This document shows positions 1 through 13,620 of a stretch of DNA of 64,000 bases, piece by piece (position 1 is the first letter of the stretch; every line of letters begins with the position of its first letter). The stretch spans positions 1 to 64,000 of the forward strand of contig JAXCGZ010013573.1 in NCBI GenBank assembly GCA_037179515.1, given 5' to 3'. This DNA is from Halocaridina rubra (lineage: Eukaryota > Arthropoda > Malacostraca > Decapoda > Atyidae). The notes beneath the pieces are model-generated. The model made no database searches. It had not been told where the DNA came from and worked only from the letters and a program-made list of their open reading frames with translations. The position numbers were made by a program, and so were the translations under genes.

Positions 1-837
1 ATGGTGTATATAGATATATACTTACTCTAACACCCTGAATTCGTAGGAAAACTTAATAAAATTTATTTTGTTGAGGTTATGTAGGTTAATATCACCTCAA
101 GAAACTATTTGATAATTTAAATAGAAAAAGATCTCTGATAGTACAATTTTGCCTATTTAGGCTACTTGAAATTTTTTTTATATGATATATTTCGGTATAT
201 AGTTTCACACCCTGTTTCAGTTGGCAAATTTGATTAAATTGATTTCTGTAAGTTTGATGAGATTAGGTTAGTGAATTTAGAATTTTGGTGAATATTGTTA
301 ATTATAGATAGTTGTAAATAATTATTAAAATTGATAATCAATAAATAACTAAGTAGATGATAGTGACAGTCGTTCCATTTTAGTTATTTTAGATGATTTT
401 CAATATTTTGTAATTTCACCCATTGGGGGTGTGAAAGTAAACATGATTCAGAATACTAACCCTGTGAGTAACTTATAGTTCGGACAGCGAGGTAACCGTA
501 ATCTTCTTCAATTGTCTTGACATTTTGGTGGAATAGTTAGACTTTATGGAGTTAGTTTCATACCCACAAAAACTAAAAAGGCCTGATAATGTTAATTCTT
601 AATAGGTATTTGTACAACAGATATACTCTTTAATATAAGCAAGGTATATTTGTCAAGGATATTTGAGGCAGTTTTTACTAGTTCTTGCTTTCATTCAAGT
701 AGCAAGTAAGCATAGAATAGGTTTTAAGATAGCTTGGGAGAGGGACAGTTTCCCCTCCCTCAAGGAGGAGTCAGAAGTACCCACAGGCATATTTGGGCTG
801 AGGGATCAAGCCTCTATGCCCTTCCCAACACTGTGCA

Positions 838-916
838 GCGGGATCACAACCCGCATTCGTTAGACCTACAAAACTTCTCTAAGCGCGCATATCTTCACCA
901 CTGAGCTACCCCTGCT
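838..916 (-). repeat. tRNA-like SINE head, left palindrome arm
   Basis: On the minus strand an A-box-like GTAGCTCAGTGG is followed about 45 bases later by a B-box-like GGGTTGTGATCC, the spacing of a tRNA-type Pol III promoter. The T-arm stem GCGGG/CCCGC is visible but cloverleaf pairing elsewhere is poor. This marks a tRNA-derived sequence rather than a working tRNA. It mirrors the copy at 3274-3350. Confidence 0.55.
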
Positions 917-1079
917 CTTAACGGAGACGGTACAGTACTACCCCAACTCAAACACACCATTATAACTCAACTATCAATCGATCATGCATATGACTGATAA
1001 CCCCCAACCCCCAATGGTCTTACTAATCCAATACCAACCCCTACCTACCAACCAACATTATCCCTAAACCCCTAACTTG

Positions 1080-2876
1080 TAACCCCAACACCCCTCCCAC
1101 TACATTACAATAACATAAACAAAACATCCACAAACAACAACATACCATATCACACTCACACAAACAATACACCAACCAAATCAAAACTCCTCAACTCCCT
1201 TTAAACAAATCCTCCCCCAACCTCAATCCCCCTAAATATTCTCCCTCATCCCAACCACTATCAATCTCAACAATCTATCCCTCCCCATACTACCAAAAAT
1301 AACCCCAAACTTATAATAACCACCAAAAACAAATTAAACACAACCAACAACCATCACCATTATATCCCCCTAAAACCCAAACCAACACATCCCAATACCA
1401 CCCCCCCAACTCCCCCCCCAATTACATCATCCCACAACTACCTCCCATACATTACCCAAACCCAAACTATTACATACCCCACAATTTCCAAAACAACACC
1501 ATCAACATCCCACATTTAACCTACAACACATTCCCCATCCTCTTCCCCTACATAAATAAAAAACCACTCCAAATCAAAACCATTATTAACCCCCCTCATA
1601 CAATCCCCACTCCCCTAACATTTCCACAACCCCAAAAACCAAACACACCCTAATCCTTCCCTCCCCACCATTCAAAACCTTCCTCCCCCCCTATATCCTC
1701 TCCATAACCCCTCAAAACAACCCACCTACACCCTTATACCAACACCACATTAACCAAACACACAAACACCCCATTCCCCATCATACCACAATCAAAAAAC
1801 ACCCCCCCCACACATTATCCTCTCACCAATTCCACCCCCAATCTTATATCCCTATATCCCAATCCATTTATACCTAATAATCATCACATCCACCCCCCCC
1901 CTACAAACACCCACTCAACAAACACCCCCCCCCCCCCCCCCCCCCCCCCCAAACACCACACCCAAATACCCCCCAACTCCCTCACCTAACAAACCAACTA
2001 CTATAACTCCACCCCACCACCCTAAAACCCATACCACATCACCCATCCACACACAACAAAACACCACCACACTAATAATAATAATCTCTCTCACAACCAA
2101 ACTTCACAACCCTTACCCCCATTTCAATCAACCCCACCACACCAACCCACACCAACACATATCACCAAAAACCCCCTAACACAACACCCTAAAAAATAAA
2201 AATAAAAACACCCTCCATCACATACACCCACCAAATTAACAACCTCACACCCCCCCCATCCCCCCATTCCTCTTACCCCCTAACCCTCCCACCCCTTATT
2301 ACAACCCCAACACACAAACCCCCTACACAAAATTTTCACCCCCCCCTCCCACTACTCCCTCCAATCCCTATATCACCCACATCTCCCAACCCCCCTTCAA
2401 CTACCTACCCCAAACTCCTACAATCCACCACCACAATCCCCAAACAACCCCAAAAACAACATCCCCTCCCATCATAACAACCTTCCCCATCACATCCCAT
2501 CCACCCTAAACCTCAACCAACCATTACATCAATCCCCATCCCCTACAATAAACCCCCTCCCATCCCACCTCCCCCATCACAACCACCCCCCCCCCCACCA
2601 TACACATCCAATACCCTACACACATCACCCCCTACAATCACCACCAACTAACACCCCATCCCCACTTATTCCCTCCCCCCTCCCATTACTCCTTTGTCTC
2701 CCTTCCCAATCAACACCACATATCCTCCTCCCCCCATAAATAAACCAAAATCAACTCCCAATCCATCTCACTATCCACATAACCCACAATACCACCCAAA
2801 CAACAACCAACCATACAACACACCCCAACACCCACCCAACAACACCACCCAACCACCATAACACCAACAACCACCT
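1080..2876. other. C/A-rich segment lacking G on the plus strand
   Basis: About 1.8 kb with a single G that I can find, long C runs (for example near 1925-1950) and roughly half of all bases C. The flanking genome is AT-rich with C near one fifth. Simple G-to-A deamination would raise A but would not create this C excess. There is no tandem period and no gene. A minus-strand glycine-rich ORF across the poly-C run is a composition effect. Confidence 0.9.
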
Positions 2877-3273
2877 GAATCAATCACCTACACTCGCTCA
2901 ACATTCCACAGTCACTCAGCCTCCCCACAACTATCGCAATCTGCCGTAATACTACAACATCACACCCTGGCTACAGCTATCCTACCACTCAACAAGTACG
3001 GTACACAGACAAGATCACTAACACCAGGTACCACATACATACACGGACTTCACGACCAACAACCAGTACACTACCCATAGATTTCTTAATCAATGTTGAC
3101 CCCTAACGTGTAAACTGCACCATAAGTAGAGTACTGTACTGTATTTACAATTCAATAGCCCCAATGGGTTGGGTTACACCTGCCCCATCATATCAGATGC
3201 ACTATCTTCTAACACAGTTAGTATATAAATGAGGTTTGAATACTTGGAATTACCTTAACCTCCTCCTTTAAGA

Positions 3274-3350
3274 GGCAGGGGTAGCTCAGTGGAAAAAAGC
3301 GCGCTAAGAAATTTTTAGTCTAACGAATGCGGGTTTGATCCCGCTGCACA
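3274..3350 (+). repeat. tRNA-like SINE head, right palindrome arm
   Basis: A-box-like GTAGCTCAGTGG at about 3281 and B-box-like GGGTTTGATCC at about 3331, with a GCGGG/CCCGC stem around the B box. D-arm and acceptor pairing are weak and the anticodon arm is mostly A/T, so I call it tRNA-derived rather than a tRNA gene. The region downstream (about 3350-3480) is the same in both palindrome arms. Confidence 0.55.
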
Positions 3351-4182
3351 GTGTTGGGAAGGGCATAGAGGCTTGATCCCTCAGCCCAAATATGCCTGTG
3401 TGTACTTCTGACTCCTCCTTGAGGGGAGGGGAAACTGTCCCTCTCCCAAGCTATCTTAAAACCTATTCTATGCTTACTTGCTACATGAATGAAAGCAAGA
3501 ACTAGTAAAAACTGCCTCAAATATCCTTGACAAATATACCTTGCTTATATTAAAGAGTATATCTGTTGTACAAATACCTATTAAGAATTAACATTATCAG
3601 GCCTTTTTAGTTTTTGTGGGTATGAAACTAACTCCATAAAGTCTAACTATTCCACCAAAATGTCAAGACAATTGAAGAAGATTACGGTTACCTCGCTGTC
3701 CGAACTATAAGTTACTCACAGGGTTAGTATTCTGAATCATGTTTACTTTCACACCCCCAATGGGTGAAATTACAAAATATTGAAAATCATCTAAAATAAC
3801 TAAAATGGAACGACTGTCACTATCATCTACTTAGTTATTTATTGATTATCAATTTTAATAATTATTTACAACTATCTATAATTAACAATATTCACCAAAA
3901 TTCTAAATTCACTAACCTAATCTCATCAAACTTACAGAAATCAATTTAATCAAATTTGCCAACTGAAACAGGGTGTGAAACTATATACCGAAATATATCA
4001 TATAAAAAAAATTTCAAGTAGCCTAAATAGGCAAAATTGTACTATCAGAGATCTTTTTCTATTTAAATTATCAAATAGTTTCTTGAGGTGATATTAACCT
4101 ACATAACCTCAACAAAATAAATTTTATTAAGTTTTCCTACGAATTCAGGGTGTTAGAGTAAGTATATATCTATATACACCAT

Positions 4183-6254
<2,072 letters not shown>

Positions 6255-6268
<14 letters not shown>

Positions 6269-6400
6269 ATGAGTGTGACACCAGGAAGAGGACAAAAAGA
6301 AAAAAAAATAAATCTACCCTCATCGGGCCTGGGCACGAAGAGAACATACAGAGAGACAGAGATGGGGTGTATTGTGGCTTGTCAGACGTGAAGGGATAAT
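6255..6400 (-). repeat. Retroposon 3'-tail fragment (CCTCATCGGGCC family)
   Basis: The sequence around ATGAGTGTGACACCAGGA and CCTCATCGGGCCTGGGCACG is repeated in reverse orientation at 47488-47600. A related version forms the 3' end of the minus-strand LINE at 19254-19320. It is therefore a short retroposon or LINE 3' fragment inserted at the 5' edge of CR1-like copy 1. Confidence 0.65.
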
Positions 6401-6578
6401 AAGACGTGTAACGAATATCCAGGAATATTCGGTGTTGCTGTAGGCATAGATATATATTATAACATGAAAAGTCTATATAATCATAGTTTGGTAATTACTG
6501 TAACTAATTACTGATTGTAGAATTTCCTAATAATTAAATAAGAGGTTGAGGGCGATCAGTGAGAAATAAGAGACCTCG

Positions 6579-6800
6579 TATAAGAAAACTTCTAATAAAA
6601 GGGCGGAAAACTTTCTCAATTTTTCCTAATAATATATGCAGTATAAGAAAACTTCTAATAAAAGGGTTCAAAACTTTCTCAATTTTGCCTGATAATATAT
6701 GCAGTTTAAGAAAACTTCTAATAAAAGGGTTCAAAACTTTCTCAATTTTGCCTGATAATATATGCAGTTTAAGAAAACTTCTAATAAAGGGGTTCAAAAC

Positions 6801-6801
<1 letters not shown>
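6579..6801. repeat. 63-bp tandem repeat, about 3.5 copies
   Basis: Units start at 6579, 6642, 6705 and 6768 (last one partial), each exactly 63 bases. Because 63 is a multiple of three, an open frame runs through the array on both strands (for example [14 protein letters not shown] on plus and [17 protein letters not shown] on minus). This does not indicate a gene: there is no start context, splice site or homology. The array runs directly into TATC and TA microsatellites. Confidence 0.95.
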
Positions 6802-6929
<128 letters not shown>

Positions 6930-7533
6930 CAGAATGCTTGGTGTTGTAGTAATTATTCATAAGCAACTCACATGATAATTTTCGTTTTATAATTTATTCA
7001 AGATATAAAATTATCGTATTTTAGGGTCCTGAAATTTGTATTAATATCACACCTTTTCAATATTTAGTGAAATAACTCTTGGAATGTGTAGCACTGCACA
7101 CAGCCATCATATACATGATGAATATAAGTAAACAAAAATAGAAGTCTTCTTTTATGATATAGATTTGATGTTCTTGTTACTAATGAATCTATTAACGCGT
7201 TATTTAGTGATAAAAAGAAAAAAAATTCATTAAAAGTCAAAAGCATAATGATATTATTCTTAACAGAAACCATTTTAATTTCTCTTTAATTAATTGTGAC
7301 TTGTTCCATCATATGTATCGATATATTATGGATATGAAAATTAATTACTCATTTATTAATGACGTCCCAACTCCACCATCCCTCCCCCCCACAGAAAAAA
7401 AGGGCAAAGGAATTGGATTCCAACACGAATACCAAGATGCACGAGACAAGGATTACCAACTTGGTGAAATTTATTATTTCTAGCAATTTTTTTTTTATTT
7501 TTTTGCAGGATTAGAGGATTTTATTTTATTTCG

Positions 7534-7534
<1 letters not shown>

Positions 7535-7597
<63 letters not shown>
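7535..7597. repeat. (AAT)n microsatellite
   Basis: About 20 uninterrupted ATA/AAT triplets. Confidence 0.97.
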
Positions 7598-7598
<1 letters not shown>

Positions 7599-7946
7599 AT
7601 CTCAAGTTGGAGGTGAAATTATATTTTCCCTGTGGTTTTTTAAGCATCTTCAATTAATATAACCTTCATATCATTGTTAACCTGACCTAATAATTTGAAG
7701 AGAAAATATGAAGTAGTTTCCTCGACACCGTTTTTTTCATTATTGAACTAGTGTCATAAGTAGGTTGGCTCATGGCACCAGCCGCCTGTTGCGATACTAC
7801 AGCTGAAGGTTTTTTGAACTTAATTAGGTCTGTCCAGGATAGTTCGATGTTGTCTTCCTTTGTAATGACAATATTACCCTAGTAATGTGAAGACCAAGCA
7901 TGTATTTATAGGCCACTCACCATGAATTAGGCATCAGGTCAAATTA

Positions 7947-7951
<5 letters not shown>

Positions 7952-8019
<68 letters not shown>
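7952..8019. repeat. (GA)n microsatellite
   Basis: About 34 uninterrupted GA units, flanked by unique sequence. Confidence 0.97.
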
Positions 8020-8022
<3 letters not shown>

Positions 8023-9553
8023 ACACGAGGACAGTCTCCGTAGCCTTGCACTGCCTGGCATGTGTAAGTGAAGGCTGTGTTCGCTTTGTGGCACAAAATA
8101 TCTATTTAAATGGGTAAATTACTATACTCTCGAACACACCTTTAAATCATTAATCATGTAAAAGTAGTAATAATAATCCTGTATTGGGCATTTGGTATTG
8201 ACCTTCAGTTTTATGGGTATGCAAGTATTTATATCTTACAAATATGCTACTTTTTTTCCATAATGGTAAGGCTTAAATTTATTAACATGATAATTTATCA
8301 GTGGCATCAAATATACCATGAATAATGTGGTAATGAATTACTAAACATTTTATGCATTCCAAACTTAGGGAGCCACTTATTTATTTTCTCACCTAGATTG
8401 TTTCAAGCTTAATCACTATAATAATTAAAATTGTTTAGTGAGTAGAATGCAGTAATTGGTAAAACATTTTAGCAGTACATAAAACGTCCTATTTCCTGCT
8501 ACTTTTTTTTTTTAAATAAAATTTTGGGAAAAACCCGATTTTATTTCCAGAATAGCTCTATAGTACACCATCGTTAGGGACTAATTGAATGTGGTGTTTT
8601 GTCATGAAATTAGATATTCTTGTCATCTTGTATTCTCAGAGGTTATAAGAGCAATGCCATCTGTGGCTGATTGAGAGATGATTTTGGTTTATTTTCTGGC
8701 TTATTTGATGACAAATAGAGCAGACTAAAGACTTTGTGATATTGTGTATGCTAATTTTGACACTTAAGTCACGTTATACTTGTTCCTAGATACATATCAG
8801 CTTTGTTTCATTTTGCCGTAATGTTAGCTTTACAGGTGTATTTTGTAATTTGAGCATCACATATTAAGGAATCATAATAATTTTTACAAGCTTTGATTTG
8901 AGAAGTACTATAACAGTTGTAAATCTGCCAGGCCTCTTCCGAACCTGGGCTTTCCCATGGATCTGTTTTGCTGGTTGTGTATGTTATCACTATCAACTAT
9001 GATTAGTAAATTTAAATCCACAGATATCAGGGTATGCCAGACATGGTTATTTAAATATCCGTATCAGATATAGGCATACCCCTTTTCCATAATGCATCTA
9101 TCTCCACCAACCAGTATGACGAAAGCAAATGCATTGGATACATTCCAGATATGCAACTTTTATTATTGGCAAAATATTCAAATTTTAAGTATAATTCAAG
9201 CTTTTATGATTTATAGAAAAATGTAGCTATTGCCATGTTTGTTTTTTGTGTACGATTCAGAAATACATTTATCTATTCAAAGCAAGTTTGTTTTATTTTT
9301 TTTTAATTTTCCAAAACAACTCTTTTGAAAAACCTTTCACAACTATCCATGCTTATCTTCAGAAGCTCCAATGCATGGGAGCAGGAATCTTAACAAGAAT
9401 GACATACCAATACATAACTAATCAGGAATGACACCAACTAACCTCTACAGAAACTGGGGACTGCAATAGTGCTGTGGTTTTAATACCAGACTCGGGAAGT
9501 GGCAAAACCCCATAAAAGACATACAGTCAATTTCTCAGCATCAAGATGTCTGT

Positions 9554-10166
9554 GATTACCTAATTGTGTTTACGGGAAAGATCCCAAACCTCGTATCTTC
9601 CCGTCTCCTGATCGGTTCCATTTTATACTTAGTGATACTTATCATACCTGTCCTTAAAACTATGGATTGAGATAGCATTAACTACCTCCTCGCTTAGCCA
9701 ATTCCAATTATCAACTACTCTTACACTGAAAAAGTATTTCCTTACATCCTGCAAAGAAGTTTTCTTACGAAGCTTCAAACTATGACCTCTAGTTCTAGAG
9801 CCAGCCATATCAAAATATCGATCCCTATCCACTCTATCATAACCATGAAGGAATTTAAAGACTGCCACCATATCCCCCCTCACTCTTCTAGCTTCGAGTG
9901 ATGTTAAGTCTAATTCCCTCAGCCTCTCATTCCAAAAGGGGGCTGCATATTCGAGTTTTGGCCTCACATAGGTTACATAAATATTTCTGAACATTTCCTT
10001 GTCCATGTGCCTGAAGACTACCCTTACATTTGATAAGAATGCATATGCTGCCCTTACTATGCCATTTATATGTATTTCTGGAGACAAATCTGCCAGTATG
10101 TCTACTCCTAGATCTCTCTCATTTTCTGTCTCTTGAAGTTGTACTCCAGCCACCGAGTAGTCAAGC
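9554..10166 (-). mobile_element. CR1-like LINE fragment, copy 2, with in-frame deletion
   Basis: Minus-strand copy of the 3' end of the same LINE as copies 1 and 3. It encodes LDYSVAGVQLQETENERDLG, then YVRPKLEYAAPFWN, which joins directly to ERLRELDLTSLEARR. Against the plus-strand copy at 31.7-32.3 kb, about 35 codons (the LKK..AKLEKVQRHATK..PEVR segment) are missing without breaking the frame. The reading continues to DRYDKYH, a stop, and the 3' end ATTAGGTAATC. Upstream of 10166 the sequence is unrelated, although the frame happens to stay open to 10327. No reverse-transcriptase catalytic core is left, so this is a dead 5'-truncated insertion. Confidence 0.88.
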
Positions 10167-11685
10167 GAGTGGGGATTGGCAGTAACATAAACTGCCGATC
10201 GAGAAATTATACAGAAATTATCTCGAATTACACCAATAAATCCACTGTATGTAATAGCCACAAGATAATAAATGAGTACTTCTAAACTTAAGAAAACACG
10301 GTTTAGTCTTTCAACAGATGTAGCCACGAAGACACAGGACTTCTTACATATTAATATGCAAAATGAGATAATCCTGGCAAAGATGCAAGCAATAAAGCTC
10401 TCAAATCAAGTAATACCGGAATGGAATATTATCCCTACAGATACTTGAGGAATCTTATTTTTCTAAATTTTTAAAAGCTCGAGAGGAACACATCACTGGT
10501 GACAAAACCAACACTGATGCAACACACTAAAATATAAAGACTTCAAGGGAAGACCACCAAGAAATAACATTTTAACTGACGGTGAAGTGAAAAGGTTGTG
10601 ATATTAATAAATAAATATAAGTAATCTTAAATATAGGAAAATTTATTGGCAAAAGGTAGGAAGTTAAACTAAAACCACAATTTTTCTTGTAATCAGGAGT
10701 GATCTTTCAAGAACCAACAACCTCAGAATAAGATCTACTCTTATACAAGAGTACATTATGGAGCAGGTCTGAATGCTGGAGGTAAAGTATAAGTATTCTC
10801 TAGAATGTTAAAGATGAAGTACTGTGTTTGTCAAGAATGTTAAAGAATGAGTATTCTCAATCGTACAAGAATGCCCTAAACAGAGTGTTCTGTAGAGTAA
10901 ACTAAGGAACAAACTTTTATCTAAACTACAATCAGCCATCATAAGATTAAAAATCAAGATTGCATATCTGTGGAAACTGTTGCAAAAATATAATTAAGAA
11001 AATGATATGTGTATTCACTTGGAATATTTACAGCTAGTACAACTGCACCACTTGACCCCAAATGCACAATATGACTACAAGAATGAAGACCTTGATGATG
11101 TTATTGCTGTTTCACTTTGAATATTGGTGAGTTGACAACTAATTTGGGCAAACTTTTACAATTTCGCCCATCTCAGTGGTTAGGTGAAAATTATACTTTT
11201 CCTATAGTTTTGGATGTGTTTTGCATGGATATGAACTTGATAACAGTCGGATAATGCATACTAACGAAACCTAAAAAGTAATTTAAAAAAAATTTTCTAT
11301 GGTTTTTATATTTCTGAATGAATATGATTTATACAGCTGTCATAAATTACTATTTTTAGATTAGGTTTGGTTGGGTTAGGTTAGAATATATTTTCCGACG
11401 GCTTTCAATTTCCTATTCATTCAAAATACTGTACATACAAAATTCAGAGGTAAATTTAATTTTCATCTCCAGGTCGAGATGGGCTTAATTGTAAAAAAAT
11501 ACCCTAATTTGTTAGATTACATGTATAGAACGGTGGCATGGTGATTTATAATGCTTACTTGGTGTCTTGGAGGGAAATATATGAATTGGTAAAAATTCAA
11601 TATATTTTTGATAGAATATATATTAATCAGTGAATTTTGGCACAATTTTGATAGAAAGTATATTAATCGATGAATTTTGGCATAT
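10167..11685. other. Intergenic sequence, nothing recognised
   Basis: AT-rich DNA. A GGTTTGGTTGGGTTAGGTTAG stretch near 11361-11383 resembles degenerate TTAGG-type sequence. No exon or repeat family is supported. Confidence 0.5.
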
Positions 11686-11689
11686 TTCG

Positions 11690-11915
11690 GCGAGATAAAC
11701 CTGGCTAGTACAGTGGTAACTCGCTGGCCTCGCATTCGCGAGGTCAACAGATCGGTTCCCGTTCAGGACTGAGAGTTTGATCAGTTTACTGGGAAGGTTA
11801 CTGCTGTGGCTGGACACCACAGTGGGGGGTTGGGGCTTGCACCGGCTGATGCCCGCCAGAGCAGGGGCTATGCCTCTGATAGGAGGGCTAAAACGGCAAA
11901 CTTTAACTTTTAACC
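11690..11915 (+). repeat. tRNA-derived SINE (single copy seen)
   Basis: A tRNA-like head at about 11698-11766 has an A-box-like TGGCTAGTACAGTGGTAACT, a hairpin CCTCG..CGAGG at the anticodon-arm position, and a B-box-like ATCGGTTCCCG. It is followed by about 150 bases of GC-richer unrelated body ending AAAACGGCAAACTTTAAC. Together these fit a SINE with a Pol III promoter. An alternative is a decayed tRNA pseudogene, but the body is too distinctive for that to be the whole story. Confidence 0.6.
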
Positions 11916-13165
11916 ATGGTCGCTATTAATCCCCATTCGAATGGAGACAGATGCAAATAGGTTGGCGCTGACGAATTATGATTATGCTCTTTCTGCGCCC
12001 TGTAGTGGACTTGAGTATGGGTATGTCACTTGCCGAGTTGAGTGCTTCATTCAGTGCTCTACCGCAGTCCTCCGAGTCACAGTCTTATATAAGATTTAAT
12101 ATTCTGTGAAGTCTCGAAAATCCATCATGAGAAAAGTTCAAATGGAGGAATTTCAAAGGATTCCGTGTAAGTCAGTAATATGACTAGTGATAGGTATTAA
12201 TTAATACATTTATAAAATATCACCTCACAACTGAATGAGAAAAACATTTGAGTAACTTCAAGTTACAATAAGTTAAATCAAGCTAGCAAAGGTAAAAATT
12301 ATTCAAAAATGTTACAATACAATAGATAACCAAGGATCTGCACAAACTTCTATTTATACAAAAGAGAGGTGGCATGGACAGTTTGTGTCCTTAAAGAAGT
12401 AAGATTTCATTAGATGCTGTTCTACACTCTCCACACATGTAATGGCGTGCTGCCTGATTCTGCTAGTTTGATTTAGAGTAAAAAAGTTTTTTTTTTTTCA
12501 TTTCTTTGGAAAGAAATTGGGTGAGTTAATGGGCATACAGTATTTGAGACTTAGGTGTAGAAACTAAAAGGATAGCAAATGCTAAATTAATATCAAATTT
12601 CAACCTAACACAACATGCAAAATTTTATTTTAAACTTAACAAAATATAAAATTCTGAATCTTAAGGTCGACTGCTTTTTAATTTTAAATCTACACTGAGA
12701 ACCCTGACTAGGGAATATGGTAAAAAAAATTTGGGTTAGGTCAGAAAAGTTATGTACAATATTAATTGACAAATACAAAAAAACGTAATATATATTCTTG
12801 TGATAATAATGTGCATAACGTATACTCTGGTTAAGGAGCTTAGGGTACACAGTGTATACATGAAAGATTAACATCAGCAGCGCAGTTCACCTTTCATGAA
12901 AAATTTCTTTCTAAAAAATACGTGGCATAAAAAAGGTGCAATATTTAATAACAATGAGAAACTTCGTAATTACTGTATTTCTTTCTTCTACTGAATTATA
13001 AGATACTGTATATCTAAACTACTTAGTCTTCACCAAAAGGGAAAGGAAACACCATAATTTTTATATTTGTACATTTAATATTCTATATGTTCACGAATTT
13101 ATCACTCTATAATCCACATGAATATAGATTTGACTTTTATTGCAGGTTAAACTGAATAAATACTG
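11916..13165. other. Intergenic sequence, nothing recognised
   Basis: AT-rich DNA apart from a mixed-composition patch at about 11920-12090. No splice-supported exon seen. Confidence 0.5.
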
Positions 13166-13167
13166 AC

Positions 13168-13620
13168 ATGTGTGGGTCTCAAAGTACCCAAGGGTGTGAG
13201 GGCGCAGTGCAGCGCAGATGTTGCCGTGGGCGAGCGTCCCCAGGGCGATCCACCAGGCCGTGGGCTCGCCAACTCCACACTCGCGCTGCCACAGGCTGCG
13301 CTGCGCCTACACCTCCGCCACAAGCCACAGCGACACAAACAACACGCGATTGTCGATAGCCCCACGTTCCACCCAATTGTTCTAGGAACAACTGAGCCCC
13401 GGGTAGCACGTGGGGGGGAATATATGGTCCTGCCCACACCGCGCCTAGCACGCTTCACCAGCGCCAGACATTCCTGGGAAGCGCGCTGTGGGCAACATTA
13501 GGACCAGTGCAGAGCCACCACACTTAAGTATGTGGTGGCCTTGGCCAAGTGAAAGCCCCCCCGCAACTCTGTGTTAAAGCGGGATGGCCACGCCTGGCAG
13601 ATATGCGGTGGACCCTGGCT
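13168..13620. other. GC-rich, CpG-containing island
   Basis: About 450 bases of markedly higher GC than the surrounding kilobases, with many CpG dinucleotides and overlapping open frames on both strands, including a 103-codon one on minus (13458-13147). No frame has a recognisable domain, so I do not call a protein. It could be a promoter-associated island, a first exon, or an inserted GC-rich repeat. The nearest host gene I can see ends at 26.3 kb and is transcribed towards it. Confidence 0.5.

Larger units (their letters stand above)
1..4182. repeat. Large palindrome with G-less core
   Basis: Positions 1 to about 920 are the reverse complement of about 3260-4182, base 1 pairing with 4182, with only scattered differences. 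The left arm may continue before the window. Both arms carry the same tRNA-like promoter boxes facing the centre. Between the arms lies about 2.3 kb of C/A-rich sequence in which the plus strand almost lacks G from 1080 to 2876 (I see one, at 2697). The G content falls gradually on both sides of the core. No coding potential is credible in any frame. It could be a real inverted duplication, but the graded corruption fits a fold-back sequencing or assembly artefact better. Confidence 0.9.

Noticed and set aside
663..863. ORF shared by both palindrome arms (also 3320-3520 on minus)
   Set aside because: The two versions differ by frameshifts after about 30 residues and overlap the tRNA-like head, so the frame is not maintained; it is repeat sequence.
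1915..2100. Glycine/valine-rich minus-strand ORF over the poly-C run
   Set aside because: It is a translation of the G-less, C-rich core; no start context or homology.
1080..2876. Simple single-strand deamination as the cause of G loss
   Set aside because: C is raised to roughly half of all bases, which G-to-A change cannot produce from the flanking composition.
3274..3350. Functional tRNA gene
   Set aside because: Pol III boxes are present but the acceptor, D and anticodon stems do not pair well; treated as tRNA-derived.
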